Positions 34,514 through 43,063 of a DNA stretch of 64,000 bases are shown here, in pieces. The translations under genes and the position numbers were made by a program. This stretch comes from an uncultured Desulfobacter sp. GTDB lineage: Bacteria; Desulfobacterota; Desulfobacteria; Desulfobacterales; Desulfobacteraceae. The notes below the pieces were generated by a model. That model ran no database searches. It was not told the DNA's origin and saw nothing but the letters and a program-made list of their open reading frames with translations. Within the stretch, counting starts at the first letter, position 1; each line of letters opens with the position of its first letter. The stretch lies in the NCBI RefSeq assembly GCF_963666675.1, contig NZ_OY762929.1, positions 2,852,001-2,916,000 on the forward strand, written 5' to 3'.

Positions 34514-34998
34514 TCTTCCTCTGGCTCCCCCCAGATCGCCTGGGCTTTTTTTTTAAGAACCAGCAAGGCCGCTGTTTCTGCAAGTGCTTTTTCTTTACGG
34601 GAAAGGTCGCGTCTTAAAGAGGATATTTCTTTTTTATATTGTTTTTCCTTTTCACTTTGCCTTTTATCTGCAGTGTTTGACATACCGGAAACGGCATCTT
34701 TTCTCCATTGCTCCAAGTGATGGCAAAAAATTCCTTTTTTACGGCACCAGGCAACACATTCTTCAGAAGTCATAGTTCCTGTTTCTATAAGTGCTGAAAT
34801 TCTTTGCTCAGAAGACCAGTCTTTGGGGCGTTTCGCTTTTGATTTCAATGCAGTGTTGCCGCTTTCTTTATATTGTCTTAGCCATTTTCCGATTGTTGAT
34901 CGGCCAACTCCGAATTCTTGCGATATCTCATGGTGGGGTTTGTTGCCCAGTAGTACCTTTTGTAACACAGCCTCTTTGATTTGGATAGAATGTCCCAT
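34510..34998 (-). CDS. IS-B OrfA, helix-turn-helix transposase subunit
   Basis: 162 residues from ATG 34998, preceded by GAGGTTATAAAA. The helix-turn-helix is HEISQEFGVGRSTIGKWLRQ; a second domain spans WSSEQRISALIETGTMTSEE. A charged C-terminal coil (SSLRRDLSRKEKALAETAAL) ends in LLVLKKKAQAIWGEPEED, nearly the same as in IS-A OrfA. The last codons overlap the OrfB start. It probably binds the terminal repeats and forms a complex with OrfB. Confidence 0.82.
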   Translation of the reverse strand: MGHSIQIKEAVLQKVLLGNKPHHEISQEFGVGRSTIGKWLRQYKESGNTALKSKAKRPKDWSSEQRISALIETGTMTSEECVAWCRKKGIFCHHLEQWRKDAVSGMSNTADKRQSEKEKQYKKEISSLRRDLSRKEKALAETAALLVLKKKAQAIWGEPEED

Positions 34999-35125
34999 TT
35001 TTATAACCTCAATGCCCCGAATTTAATTTTCAATTGAGGCGACATCTATCCTGACACAGGGGGTTGAAGACAGAAGAAAGAGAGCTTCATCCATGCTGAT
35101 AAACAAGATCAGGACAGGAGGGTAC

Positions 35126-35491
35126 ATGGTAATTTTGAATGACCTGGCAAATCAGGTGAAAAAAATCAGAGGGTTTCAAACCAAGACCATGCGGCATGCC
35201 AGGAATAGAAATATAATAATCGGCGCCAGCATCGGATCTGCCTTGGGATTGGCCGCAGGGATTCTGTTCGCCCCGAAATCCGGCAGAGAAATCCGGCAGG
35301 GAATTTCTGATCGAACCTGCGAAACCGTTAAAAATCTTAAAGAAAATGTAACAGTAACCAGAGCCAGGATGTTTGATGCGGCTTCGAAAAAAGAGGCGCA
35401 TTTGCATGACGCAGGTAAAAAAGGCGGGGATTCAAAAAATGAAAGCACAAAGAAAACCGGTGAGGACAAGGGGACAGAAACCTCAAAATAG
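35126..35491 (+). CDS. YtxH-domain protein
   Basis: 121 residues from ATG 35126, chosen because AGGAGG precedes it. A single hydrophobic stretch (IIIGASIGSALGLAAGILFAPKSGREIRQG) is the YtxH/GvpP signature: a short glycine-rich membrane segment followed by APKSG and an amphipathic coil. The charged tail is Lys-rich. YtxH proteins are general-stress membrane-associated proteins of unknown mechanism. It heads a plus-strand run with the DUF948-like, DUF3309 and BON genes. IS-B lies directly upstream and may have removed the native promoter. Confidence 0.85.
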   Translation: MVILNDLANQVKKIRGFQTKTMRHARNRNIIIGASIGSALGLAAGILFAPKSGREIRQGISDRTCETVKNLKENVTVTRARMFDAASKKEAHLHDAGKKGGDSKNESTKKTGEDKGTETSK

Positions 35492-35537
35492 AGCCTGTTT
35501 GATGTCGTCGGTTTTCAAAACGTGAAAGGACAAGTTT

Positions 35538-35930
35538 ATGCAGGGATCGATCACCTTGAATGAGTTGGGTGCCTTTATTGTGTTTGCTTTAATCGTGGCG
35601 GTGAGTGTATACACCGTCATAATGTTGAGAAACATAAATGGCCTGATCAAAGACGCTTCGTCCATGCTGCAAAACAACAAAGATAATTTGAATCGGATCA
35701 TTCCCAACATGGCTGTGGTTTCAGAAAACACTGCAAGGATCAGTGAAGAATTCAAAAACAGCCTGGGTGAAGCCGGTGAGGCCATCAGGACCATTTCCCA
35801 TGACACCGCGGATACGGTATTGACGATCAACGAAACCGCCAGCACCCTGGCAACCTATGCCCTGGTACTGGGTGAAATTGTCAAGATGATCGGTGCGATG
35901 TTTTCTTCTAACGAAAAAGAGGCGAAATAA
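35538..35930 (+). CDS. DUF948-like membrane-anchored coiled protein
   Basis: 130 residues: one N-terminal membrane helix (GAFIVFALIVAVSVYTVIMLRNI) and then a long helical region (LIKDASSMLQNNKDNLNRII, ENTARISEEFKNSLGEAGEA). This is the layout of DUF948 proteins, often found next to YtxH genes in stress clusters; the partner function is unknown. AAAGGA precedes ATG 35538. It lies 46 bp after the YtxH gene and 56 bp before the DUF3309 gene. Confidence 0.75.
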   Translation: MQGSITLNELGAFIVFALIVAVSVYTVIMLRNINGLIKDASSMLQNNKDNLNRIIPNMAVVSENTARISEEFKNSLGEAGEAIRTISHDTADTVLTINETASTLATYALVLGEIVKMIGAMFSSNEKEAK

Positions 35931-35986
35931 GGGCGCAGGATATCAGAGAGCCTTTAGACGCCATTTATAAAAAGGAGTCGGTAATC

Positions 35987-36145
35987 ATGTCACTGGGCAC
36001 AATCTTTCTCATCATTTTGGTATTGGCGCTTGTGGGAATAATCCCAACCTGGCCCCACAGCAGATCCTGGGGGTATGGTCCCAGCAGCGGCATTGGACTG
36101 GTGTTGATCATTGTTCTGGTGTTGCTCGTCCTGGGCAAACTGTAA
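35987..36145 (+). CDS. DUF3309 small membrane protein
   Basis: 52 residues: MSLGTIFLIILVLALVGIIP, then TWPHSRSWGYGPSSGIGLVL and a second hydrophobic stretch ending GKL. This is the well-conserved DUF3309 pattern (two short membrane segments joined by TWPHSRSWGYGPSG). AAAAGGAG precedes ATG 35987. The role is unknown; genes of this family often sit with stress genes. The gene is small but the match to the family is nearly full-length. Confidence 0.9.
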   Translation: MSLGTIFLIILVLALVGIIPTWPHSRSWGYGPSSGIGLVLIIVLVLLVLGKL

Positions 36146-36214
36146 CCCATCATCCATGGGTAGGCTTGGGTGCCCTTGCTGCCGGTTTTTCCAGGCCCCA
36201 AGACACTCCGGATA

Positions 36215-36231
36215 AACCTGATGATCAGGTT
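36215..36231. promoter_or_regulatory. 17-bp perfect odd palindrome before BON gene
   Basis: AACCTGAT-G-ATCAGGTT lies 28 bp before the ATG of the BON protein gene. It could be an operator or a weak hairpin between the DUF3309 and BON genes. There is a short T run shortly after, so attenuation or termination is possible. Confidence 0.4.
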
Positions 36232-36258
36232 GAATAATTTTTAACAGGAGGTCTTTTT

Positions 36259-37047
36259 ATGAAAATAAGAATTTATACCTTGGCATTGCTGGTCAGCATC
36301 ATCGCTTGGACCGTCACCTATTCCAGTCTGTTCGCATCCGAGACCGATGACCGCATCGAATCATCGGCAAGGCAGTCTTATATATTCCAGACCTATTTTA
36401 AGGATGAAGATATTAAAATCCATTCCCAAAACGGTGATGTGACCCTCACAGGGACAGCATCCTCGGATGCATATAAATCGTTGGCCCGGGAAACGGTTGC
36501 GGGCCTGCCCGGGGTCAAAGGTGTGGATAACCAACTGGCAGTAAAGGGGGAGGCGGTTTCCGGCTATTCAGATGCCTGGCTTGCGGCCAAGGTCAAAAGT
36601 ACCCTTTTTTTTCACCGGAATGTGAGCGCCGGGAATACAGAGGTATCTGCGAAAAACGGGACCATCACCCTGGTCGGAGATGCCGAAAGCCTTGCCCAAA
36701 AAGACCTGACCACCGAATACGTCCTGGATATTGACGGTGTCAAACATGTCAACAATGAGATGACGGTCCAGGGGGCGGCAATTTGGTCGAAAAAAAAACA
36801 AGCGGAAGAGAAAATGGATGAAATCGTCCAGGTCATAGATGATGCATCCATCACGGCCATGGTTAAAATGACCCTGCTGTACCATCGGTCAACCAGTGCT
36901 GTGGCTACCACAGTGGAGACAAAAGACGGCGTTGTCACCCTGGGAGGGAAAGCCGGAAACAAGGCAGAAAAAGCCCTGGCCACAAAACTGGTAAGGGATG
37001 TCCATGGGGTCAAAAACGTCACCAATCTGATGACAATCGCCGGGTAG
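36259..37047 (+). CDS. Periplasmic triple-BON-domain protein
   Basis: 262 residues with a signal peptide (LALLVSIIAWTVTYSSLFAS). Three BON domains follow: about 30-93 (VTLTGTASSDAYKSLARETV), 108-172 (KNGTITLVGDAESLAQKDLT) and 192-262 (KDGVVTLGGKAGNKAEKALA). Each ends with a 'GVK.V.N.M.V'-type strand. BON proteins such as OsmY bind membranes or lipids and support envelope integrity under osmotic stress. AGGAGG precedes ATG 36259. It closes the YtxH-DUF948-DUF3309-BON run. Confidence 0.92.
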   Translation: MKIRIYTLALLVSIIAWTVTYSSLFASETDDRIESSARQSYIFQTYFKDEDIKIHSQNGDVTLTGTASSDAYKSLARETVAGLPGVKGVDNQLAVKGEAVSGYSDAWLAAKVKSTLFFHRNVSAGNTEVSAKNGTITLVGDAESLAQKDLTTEYVLDIDGVKHVNNEMTVQGAAIWSKKKQAEEKMDEIVQVIDDASITAMVKMTLLYHRSTSAVATTVETKDGVVTLGGKAGNKAEKALATKLVRDVHGVKNVTNLMTIAG

Positions 37048-37082
37048 TTTTTAGGAATCCATAAAACCTCAATGGGGTTTAA

Positions 37083-37238
37083 ATGAAAATTTCAGACTGG
37101 CTGGAGGAGAAAATGGCAGAGGGGATGGATGTGTCCCGGATTAACATGCCGTCTGAAATGTCCTATGACCAAGCCCCGATTTTGGATCCAGAGCGTTTGC
37201 TCAATCAAAGCCTCCAAATCATTCTCCCTTATCGGTAG
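37083..37238 (+). pseudogene. Hypothetical gene cut off by IS701-type relic
   Basis: The frame begins MKISDWLEEKMAEGMDVSRI, NMPSEMSYDQAP and then continues in unlike sequence to a stop at 37236-37238. The first ~30 residues look like a real acidic N-terminus; the remainder overlaps the end of the transposase relic. I infer a gene 36 bp after the BON gene whose body was lost by insertion and deletion. The family is unknown. Confidence 0.5.
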
Positions 37239-38165
37239 AAGGGCTTGAAACAAGAACCTCAGCAGGGCCAGCGTAATAGATAGAGCTTTTTTTCCCAAAT
37301 CTGATTTTCAGGTGCCAGAGGAAAAAATGTCCAAGCATGCATGTTATAATATGGTGATGCCAGCCCTGAAATTTTCTAGCCTCATATTGATCCATACCCC
37401 GCTCTGATTTTGTTTCCTCAAAACATTGCTCGATTGCCCAGCGCATGCCACTTGAGGCATTGCTGATATAATAGCTGTACTCAGGATTTTTGCCGATGGA
37501 CCTGCGTATGACCACCCATACTTCTCGTTGGGGAATTCCTTCGCCTGAAAGTTTAACACGCCGGCGAGTGAATTCATAAACAATTGGTCCTTTGGTCCCC
37601 TCAGACACTTTTCGTCGGTACCAAAAATAGGAATTCGTGTTTTTAGCAAGAGTAGACAAAGATATGGGCTTTCTGTTCGTGTCAATGAGAACGGTTTTTG
37701 AGCTTTTTTCGCCTTTATACTTATATTCTTTTTCTATAGTTATCGGGGATTTCAGCCAGCACAGCGTCTTGCCCGGGACTGATACAAAATAGTTAGTGCC
37801 AACCAAATTGCTTGCAGCGTCAATGAATTCTGGACTTACTCCGTAAAAAAAATCTGCCAAAATGTATTTAAACGGGAGGATACCTTCATCGGCTAAATTG
37901 TTTAACATTTCCACTGCTAATTGAGGCTTCGTTTTAAATATAGCTTCAGCAGGTAACTTGCACTTTTTTCTACGCGATTCAAAGTCATCGCCAAACCATT
38001 TTTCCGGAATGAAAAGGCGTTTATCAACCAAAGAATATCCTGTTTGAGAGGCGTATGCGGCAAACACCCCGACTTGGCAGTTATCAACCTTACCAAGATT
38101 ACCGCAATATTGCTTTGAAACGCCTATGGATTCTATACCAAAACGTTTTCTAATGGATACATCTT
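37219..38165 (-). pseudogene. IS701-type transposase, N-terminally truncated
   Basis: The coding frame holds KQYCGNLGKVDNCQVGVFAA, LVDKRLFIPEKWFGDDFESR, LPFKYILADFFYGVSPEFID and, at the end, WAIEQCFEETKSERGMDQYE. These fit the DDE domain of IS701/IS4-related transposases, with Asp in LADFFYG and the final Glu in EETKSERG. The open frame formally starts at GTG 38067 but homology continues upstream without a start until about 38165. About 120 N-terminal residues are lacking. Terminal repeats were not found. It separates the BON cluster from groESL. Confidence 0.75.
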
Positions 38166-38428
38166 GCAGTCAAGCCGGTTATCTTATCAATGGCTGTGTC
38201 TGCCCAGATACTTGCGACCGCAGATTAAAGCATCTCAATCAACATTTCGTAAAAACGCTTCAGTGACAGGTTGCCGGAAAGGCAAGGTTTTTGCTTCGGT
38301 CAGATAGGACCCTTTGGACGCATATGACCTTTTTGTCCGGTTGATAAAGGCTTCTCTTTTTTATCTAAAAGAGTAAATTATCTTGATTAATCTGTACGTT
38401 ATCAGATGAAGTTCAGATGTATATCGTC

Positions 38429-38443
38429 TGGCACACAAATTGA
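38429..38443 (+). promoter_or_regulatory. Possible -24/-12-like promoter of groESL
   Basis: TGGCAC, five bases, then TTGA lies 138 bp before groES. It departs from the sigma-54 consensus at the critical -12 C. The same motif (TGGCACACAA...ATATACGAT) is kept in the decayed copy near 30087, so the region is conserved; whether it is the promoter is unsure. No CIRCE element is seen. The 38166-38428 stretch holds no supported gene. Confidence 0.35.
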
Positions 38444-38580
38444 TATATACGATTAAAGGAAGACAAATAATAGTCAGACCTAAAAGAGAATATGGATATG
38501 AAAAAAACATCTAATTTTAAACAAAAATTCCAGGTAAATTTCAAAACAAACAAAAGACTCAGAGAAAGGAAAAATTGATC

Positions 38581-38868
38581 ATGAATTTAAGGCCATTAAG
38601 TGACAAAATCGTAGTTATGCGCGGGCCAGAGAATACAGAAACCAAAGGCGGAATTATTATCCCAGACACAGCAAAAGAAAAACCAGTGGAAGGAAGGGTT
38701 GTGGCCGTGGGAAACGGGCGAATGGGTGACAATGGAAAATTGATTTCAATGGATGTAAAACCTGATGACCGTATCCTTTTCAGTAAATATGGCGGAACCG
38801 ATGTGAAAATCGATGGTACAGACTACCTTATCCTTCGGCAGGACGATGTTCTTGGGATAATTGAATAA
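38581..38868 (+). CDS. groS: Co-chaperonin GroES
   Basis: 95 residues from ATG 38581 (a TTG six bases earlier is in frame; the ATG gives the usual MNLRPLSDKIVV start). It contains the mobile loop ETKGGIIIPDTAKEKPVEGR and the C-terminal LILRQDDVLGIIE. It forms the heptameric lid on GroEL in the cytoplasm. AAAGGA lies ten bases before the ATG. groEL follows after 35 bp. A relic of a second groES is at 30121. Confidence 0.97.
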   Translation: MNLRPLSDKIVVMRGPENTETKGGIIIPDTAKEKPVEGRVVAVGNGRMGDNGKLISMDVKPDDRILFSKYGGTDVKIDGTDYLILRQDDVLGIIE

Positions 38869-38903
38869 TCAATAAACCGTGTAATCAATGGAGATTTATT
38901 AGG

Positions 38904-40484
38904 ATGGCCAAAGAAATTAAATATGATGCAAACGCCCGTGAGGCAATGCTTAAGGGTGTGAAGACACTTGCAGATGCAGTGGTGGTGACTCTGGGGCCTA
39001 AAGGCAGAAACGTGGTGATTGAAAAATCCTGGGGCTCACCCAATGTAACCAAGGACGGTGTAACCGTTGCAAAAGAGATTGAGATTAAGGACAATTTCGA
39101 AAATATGGGCGCTCAGATGGTAAAGGAAGTGGCCAGTAAGACCTCTGATATGGCCGGGGACGGTACAACCACGGCGACCGTTCTTGCCCGGGCGATTTAT
39201 GAAAATGGTCAGAAACTGGTGGTTGCCGGTCATAACCCCATGTGGATTAAAAGGGGTATTGACAAAGCCGTTGCCAAGGTCGTTGAAGCGTTAGAAGCAA
39301 TGGCAAGACCCATCAAAAACCAGAATGATATCGCCCAGGTTGGCACCATCTCGGCCAACAACGATGAGACCATCGGCAATATTATTGCCGAAGCCATGGA
39401 TAAAGTCGGAAAGGAAGGCGTTATTACGGTTGAAGAGGCCAAGTCAATAGATACGACCCTTGAGGTGGTGGAAGGCATGCAGTTTGATCGGGGATACCTT
39501 TCTCCCTACTTTGTAACCGATACTGAAAAAATGAATGTTTCATTTGATAGCCCCTATGTGTTGATTTGCGAAAAAAAGGTCTCTTCCATGAAAGACCTTC
39601 TTCCGATTCTTGAAGAAATTTCCAAAACGCGAAAACCACTTTTGATCGTAGCTGAAGATGTTGAAGGCGAAGCCCTCGCAACCATAGTTGTCAACAAACT
39701 TCGTGGCTCTTTAAATGTTGCGGCAGTCAAGGCGCCAGGGTTTGGTGACAGAAGAAAAAACATGCTGGAAGATATTGCCGTTTTAACTGGCGGAGAGCTT
39801 GTTTCCGAAGATATCGGACTCAAACTTGAAAATGTAACGCTGCAGGATCTGGGTCAGGCAAAAACCATTACCATTGATAAAGACAACACCACAATCGTTG
39901 ATGGTGCAGGTTCCAAAGAAGCCCTTGAGGGGCGGGTCAAAATGCTTCGGGCACAGGTTGAAGAAACGAGTTCTGACTATGATAGGGAAAAGCTTCAGGA
40001 ACGGTTGGCAAAACTCGTTGGCGGCGTTGCCGTCATTAATGTCGGTGCTGCCACTGAAACTGAAATGAAGGAAAAGAAAGCCCGGGTGGAAGACGCCCTT
40101 AACGCAACCCGGGCGGCGGTGGAAGAGGGCATCGTTCCCGGCGGCGGTGTCGCCCTTATCAGGTGTATTCCTGACCTTGAAACCCTTACCCTTGAGGGTG
40201 AGGAAAAGTTGGGTATTGATGTGATTGCCAAAGCCATTAAAGAACCACTGCGTAAAATTGCCAATAATGCCGGAGTTGAAGGTGCTGTCGTTGTCAATAA
40301 AGTAAAGGAGGGTCAAGGCGCTTTTGGCTACAATGCGCGGACAAACGTTTATGAAGATTTGATTTCAGCCGGTGTTATGGATCCGAAAAAGGTGGTCCGT
40401 TTTGCCCTCCAGAATGCGGCCAGTGTCGCATCTGTCATGCTGACCACACAGGCCATGATTGCTGAAAAACCGGATAAAACATAA
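38904..40484 (+). CDS. groL: Chaperonin GroEL
   Basis: 526 residues; the ATP-dependent folding chamber subunit. Conserved motifs: VTLGPKGRNVVIEKSWGSP, DMAGDGTTTATVLARAI, GVITVEEAKS, FDRGYLSPYFVTDTEKM, IVPGGGVALIR. The C-terminus stops at LTTQAMIAEKPDKT and lacks the glycine-methionine (GGM) tail that usually points into the cavity, so it is about 20 residues shorter than typical. Such tailless forms occur among secondary GroEL copies. GGAG lies upstream of ATG 38904. It probably supplements a housekeeping GroESL. Confidence 0.97.
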   Translation: MAKEIKYDANAREAMLKGVKTLADAVVVTLGPKGRNVVIEKSWGSPNVTKDGVTVAKEIEIKDNFENMGAQMVKEVASKTSDMAGDGTTTATVLARAIYENGQKLVVAGHNPMWIKRGIDKAVAKVVEALEAMARPIKNQNDIAQVGTISANNDETIGNIIAEAMDKVGKEGVITVEEAKSIDTTLEVVEGMQFDRGYLSPYFVTDTEKMNVSFDSPYVLICEKKVSSMKDLLPILEEISKTRKPLLIVAEDVEGEALATIVVNKLRGSLNVAAVKAPGFGDRRKNMLEDIAVLTGGELVSEDIGLKLENVTLQDLGQAKTITIDKDNTTIVDGAGSKEALEGRVKMLRAQVEETSSDYDREKLQERLAKLVGGVAVINVGAATETEMKEKKARVEDALNATRAAVEEGIVPGGGVALIRCIPDLETLTLEGEEKLGIDVIAKAIKEPLRKIANNAGVEGAVVVNKVKEGQGAFGYNARTNVYEDLISAGVMDPKKVVRFALQNAASVASVMLTTQAMIAEKPDKT

Positions 40485-40572
40485 GGGATGCCTGGTGGCT
40501 AAATGGGCGGCATGATGTAATTTGAAATGCGTGGTGCCAGGACGATTGATCCTAATAGGAAAGGAGGTAAAA

Positions 40573-42899
40573 ATGCGAACGAGCACACAATACGTTGAAG
40601 GGATCAAATCCATTGCTGTCATCGGCAACTATCTGCCCCGGCAATGCGGTATTGCGACCTTTACAAGGGATCTGGTTGAAGGGCTGTCTGCCAGGGTACC
40701 GGATACATTTACCTGGGCAGTTGCCATGAATGATCGTATTCAAGGATATGATTATCCTGAAAAAGTGCGTTTTGAAATCAATCAAAACAAATTGGCCGAC
40801 TATCATATCGCCGCCCAGTTTTTGGATATCAGCCAAACCGATATTGTCTGCCTTCAGCATGAGTTCGGAATTTTCGGAGGGCCTGCCGGTAGCCATCTGC
40901 TCAAACTGCTGTCAGATCTGCATATGCCCTTAGTGACAACACTACACACCGTTTTAATAGATCCTTCTGATGAATATCGGACCGTCATGATTAAGCTTGG
41001 AGAATTATCCGACAAACTGGTGGTGATGAGTCACAAAGCAAAATCCTTTCTTCATGATATCTACGGTATTACTGAAGAAAAGATTGCTTTTATTCACCAC
41101 GGTATTCCGGACATGCCCTTTATCGACTCCAGTTTTCATAAGGATAAATTCAGGGTGGAAGGCAAAAAGGTGTTGCTAACCTTTGGTCTGCTCTCCCCGA
41201 ACAAGGGAATTGAAACCGTGCTGCAGGCCCTTCCGGCTGTTATCGAAAAATTCCCGGACGTTGTGTATATCATCCTGGGCGCCACCCATCCCCATGTATT
41301 GAAAACCAAAGGGGAAGCCTACCGGATCATGCTCCAGCAAATCGCTCACAATCTGAACATCAGTGACCATGTGATATTTCAGAATAATTTTGTCGCCTTA
41401 CGGGAGCTGTGTGACTTCCTCGGCATTGCAGATATATACATCACGCCTTACCTTGAAGAAGCCCAGATTACCTCAGGAACCCTTGTTTATGCCATGGGGA
41501 CCGGAAAGGCCGTTATCTCTACCCCTTACTGGTATGCCACTGAAATGCTGGCCGAGGGGCGGGGGAAAATCGTACCGTTCAACCAACCAAATGCAATGGC
41601 AGAACAAATCAATGAGCTGTTGCAGAACGATACCCAGCGGCATACCATGCGCAAAAAGGCATATACCTTCACCCGTGAAGCCATCTGGAAAGAAGTTTCT
41701 CAAAAATATCTTGACGTCTTCAACGAAGTCCGTCAAGACCGCGTCCGGCATCCCCGGCCCCGGCATTCCTATGTTGGAAATATCAAAGCCATCACCAGTT
41801 TCGATCTGCCGGAGATAAAATTGGATCACTTAAAAGCTATGACCGACGACACCGGTATGCTGCAGCATGCCGATCATACCATCCCCAACAGATCTCACGG
41901 ATACTGCACCGATGATAATGCCAGAGCGATGCTGGTGGCGGCCATGGGGCAAAAACACCTGCCGACAAACGGACTTGGCCTGGATGCCTTGACCGGTCAT
42001 TACCTGGGATTCCTGTTATTTGCATATAATAAAAAAACCGGACGGTTTCGCAATTTATTTATAAAAAAACCGGACGGTTTCGCAATTTTATGACCTATGC
42101 AAGACAATGGAATGAGGATGCCTGTTCTGAGGATCTCCATGGTCGAACGGTCTGGTGCTTAGGTAAAGCAGTAGCCTTTCTGGAAAACCCAGGCCATCTG
42201 GCCATGAGCACCGTTCTTTTTAAAAATGCAATCATCGCGGCAGAAGGCTTCAGATCCCCCCGGGCTGTGTCATTTTGTTTGGTTGGCCTGGATGCCTACC
42301 TGGAAAGATTTTCCGGGGACCGTGATGCCCGAAGGATAAGGGATGTGCTGGCCACAAGATTATTCACCCAGTTCAGTGAAAATAAAACCGATGACTGGCC
42401 CTGGGCAGAGGATACCTTGAATCATGCCAATGCCAAATTGTCCCATGCCCTTCTGGTCTCCGGTCATAAAATGAAAAATCATCAGATGGTAAAGATGGGG
42501 ATAGACAGTCTTACGTGGCTGCTTTCCATCCAGACCACGGATCATCATTTTGCCCCCATCGGTTGTAACGGCTGGTTTAGAAAAAAAGGAAAAAGGTCCC
42601 GGTTTGATCAGCAGACCATTGAAGCCAAAGCTATGGTTGAGGCATGTGCCGCCGCCTATAAAATTTCCCGTGATCGGCAATGGTTTAAAAATGCCGTCAT
42701 GTGTTTCAACTGGTTTCTCGGTCACAATGATTTGAACATGCCGCTGTATGACCCGAAAACAGGCGGCTGTATGGACGGCCTGATGGTGGATGGCATCAAC
42801 CAGAACCAGGGGGCTGAAGCCACGCTTTCCTGGCTGTTGTCGTTATTGACACTGCAAAAGTTGCATGCCGATGAATTGTTGCATCAGTCCTCACCCTGA
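40573..42899 (+). pseudogene. Long GT4 glycosyltransferase gene, frame broken by 32-bp tandem duplication
   Basis: The first frame (ATG 40573 with AAAGGAGG upstream, to stop 42093) has a GT4 glycosyltransferase domain (GNYLPRQCGIATFTRDLVEG, LLTFGLLSPNKGIETVLQAL, LEEAQITSGTLVYAMGTGKA). It then enters a helical region (DHTIPNRSHGYCTDDNARAM). The second frame (42090-42899) continues this region (MTYARQWNEDACSEDLHGRT ... DGINQNQGAEATLSWLLSLL), which resembles glycan-processing helical-barrel domains. The two join exactly if one copy of the 32-bp repeat at 42031-42094 is removed, giving about 765 residues. The cause is therefore a tandem duplication, not decay. Substrates are unknown. It follows groEL by 88 bp. 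Confidence 0.88.
42031..42094 (+). repeat. 32-bp tandem duplication inside glycosyltransferase gene
   Basis: AAAAAAACCGGACGGTTTCG begins at 42031 and again at 42063 and the following bases also match. The period of 32 is not a multiple of three, so the copy number sets the reading frame: one copy open, two copies closed. Confidence 0.92.
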
Positions 42900-42928
42900 T
42901 CAACAGGTCAAGAATAGAGGAGATTTTT

Positions 42929-43063
42929 ATGCGAATCGCCATGCTGTCGCCTATTGCCTGGCGCACCCCGCCACGGCACTATGGTCCTTGGGAAAAAGTG
43001 GCCTCCCTGCTGACCGAAGCCCTGGTCGATTACGGTCATGATGTTACCTTGTTTGACCTTTAA
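42929..43063 (+). pseudogene. GT4 glycosyltransferase, N-terminal stub
   Basis: 44 codons from ATG 42929, preceded by GAGGAG: MRIAMLSPIAWRTPPRHYGP, WEKVASLLTEALVDYGHDVT, then LFDL and a stop. The first ~42 residues are a typical GT4 N-terminus (IAMLSPIAWR.PP..YGPWE...S.L.E.LV..GHDVTLF). The stop is formed at the junction with the IS1634-type relic. The gene was the next member of the glycosyltransferase operon until cut. Confidence 0.85.

Larger units (their letters stand above)
33322..35056 (-). mobile_element. IS-B: complete IS3-like insertion sequence, 1735 bp
   Basis: The ends are TGTCAAGCAAGTTGTCGCC at 33322-33340 and CGACATCTATCCTGACA at 35040-35056 (preceded by GAGG), matching the ends of IS-A. 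It contains OrfA and OrfB on the minus strand with the same 4-bp ATGA overlap. A hairpin lies between the OrfB stop and the right end. It separates the DUF1207 gene from the YtxH/BON cluster. No target duplication is seen. Confidence 0.82.
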
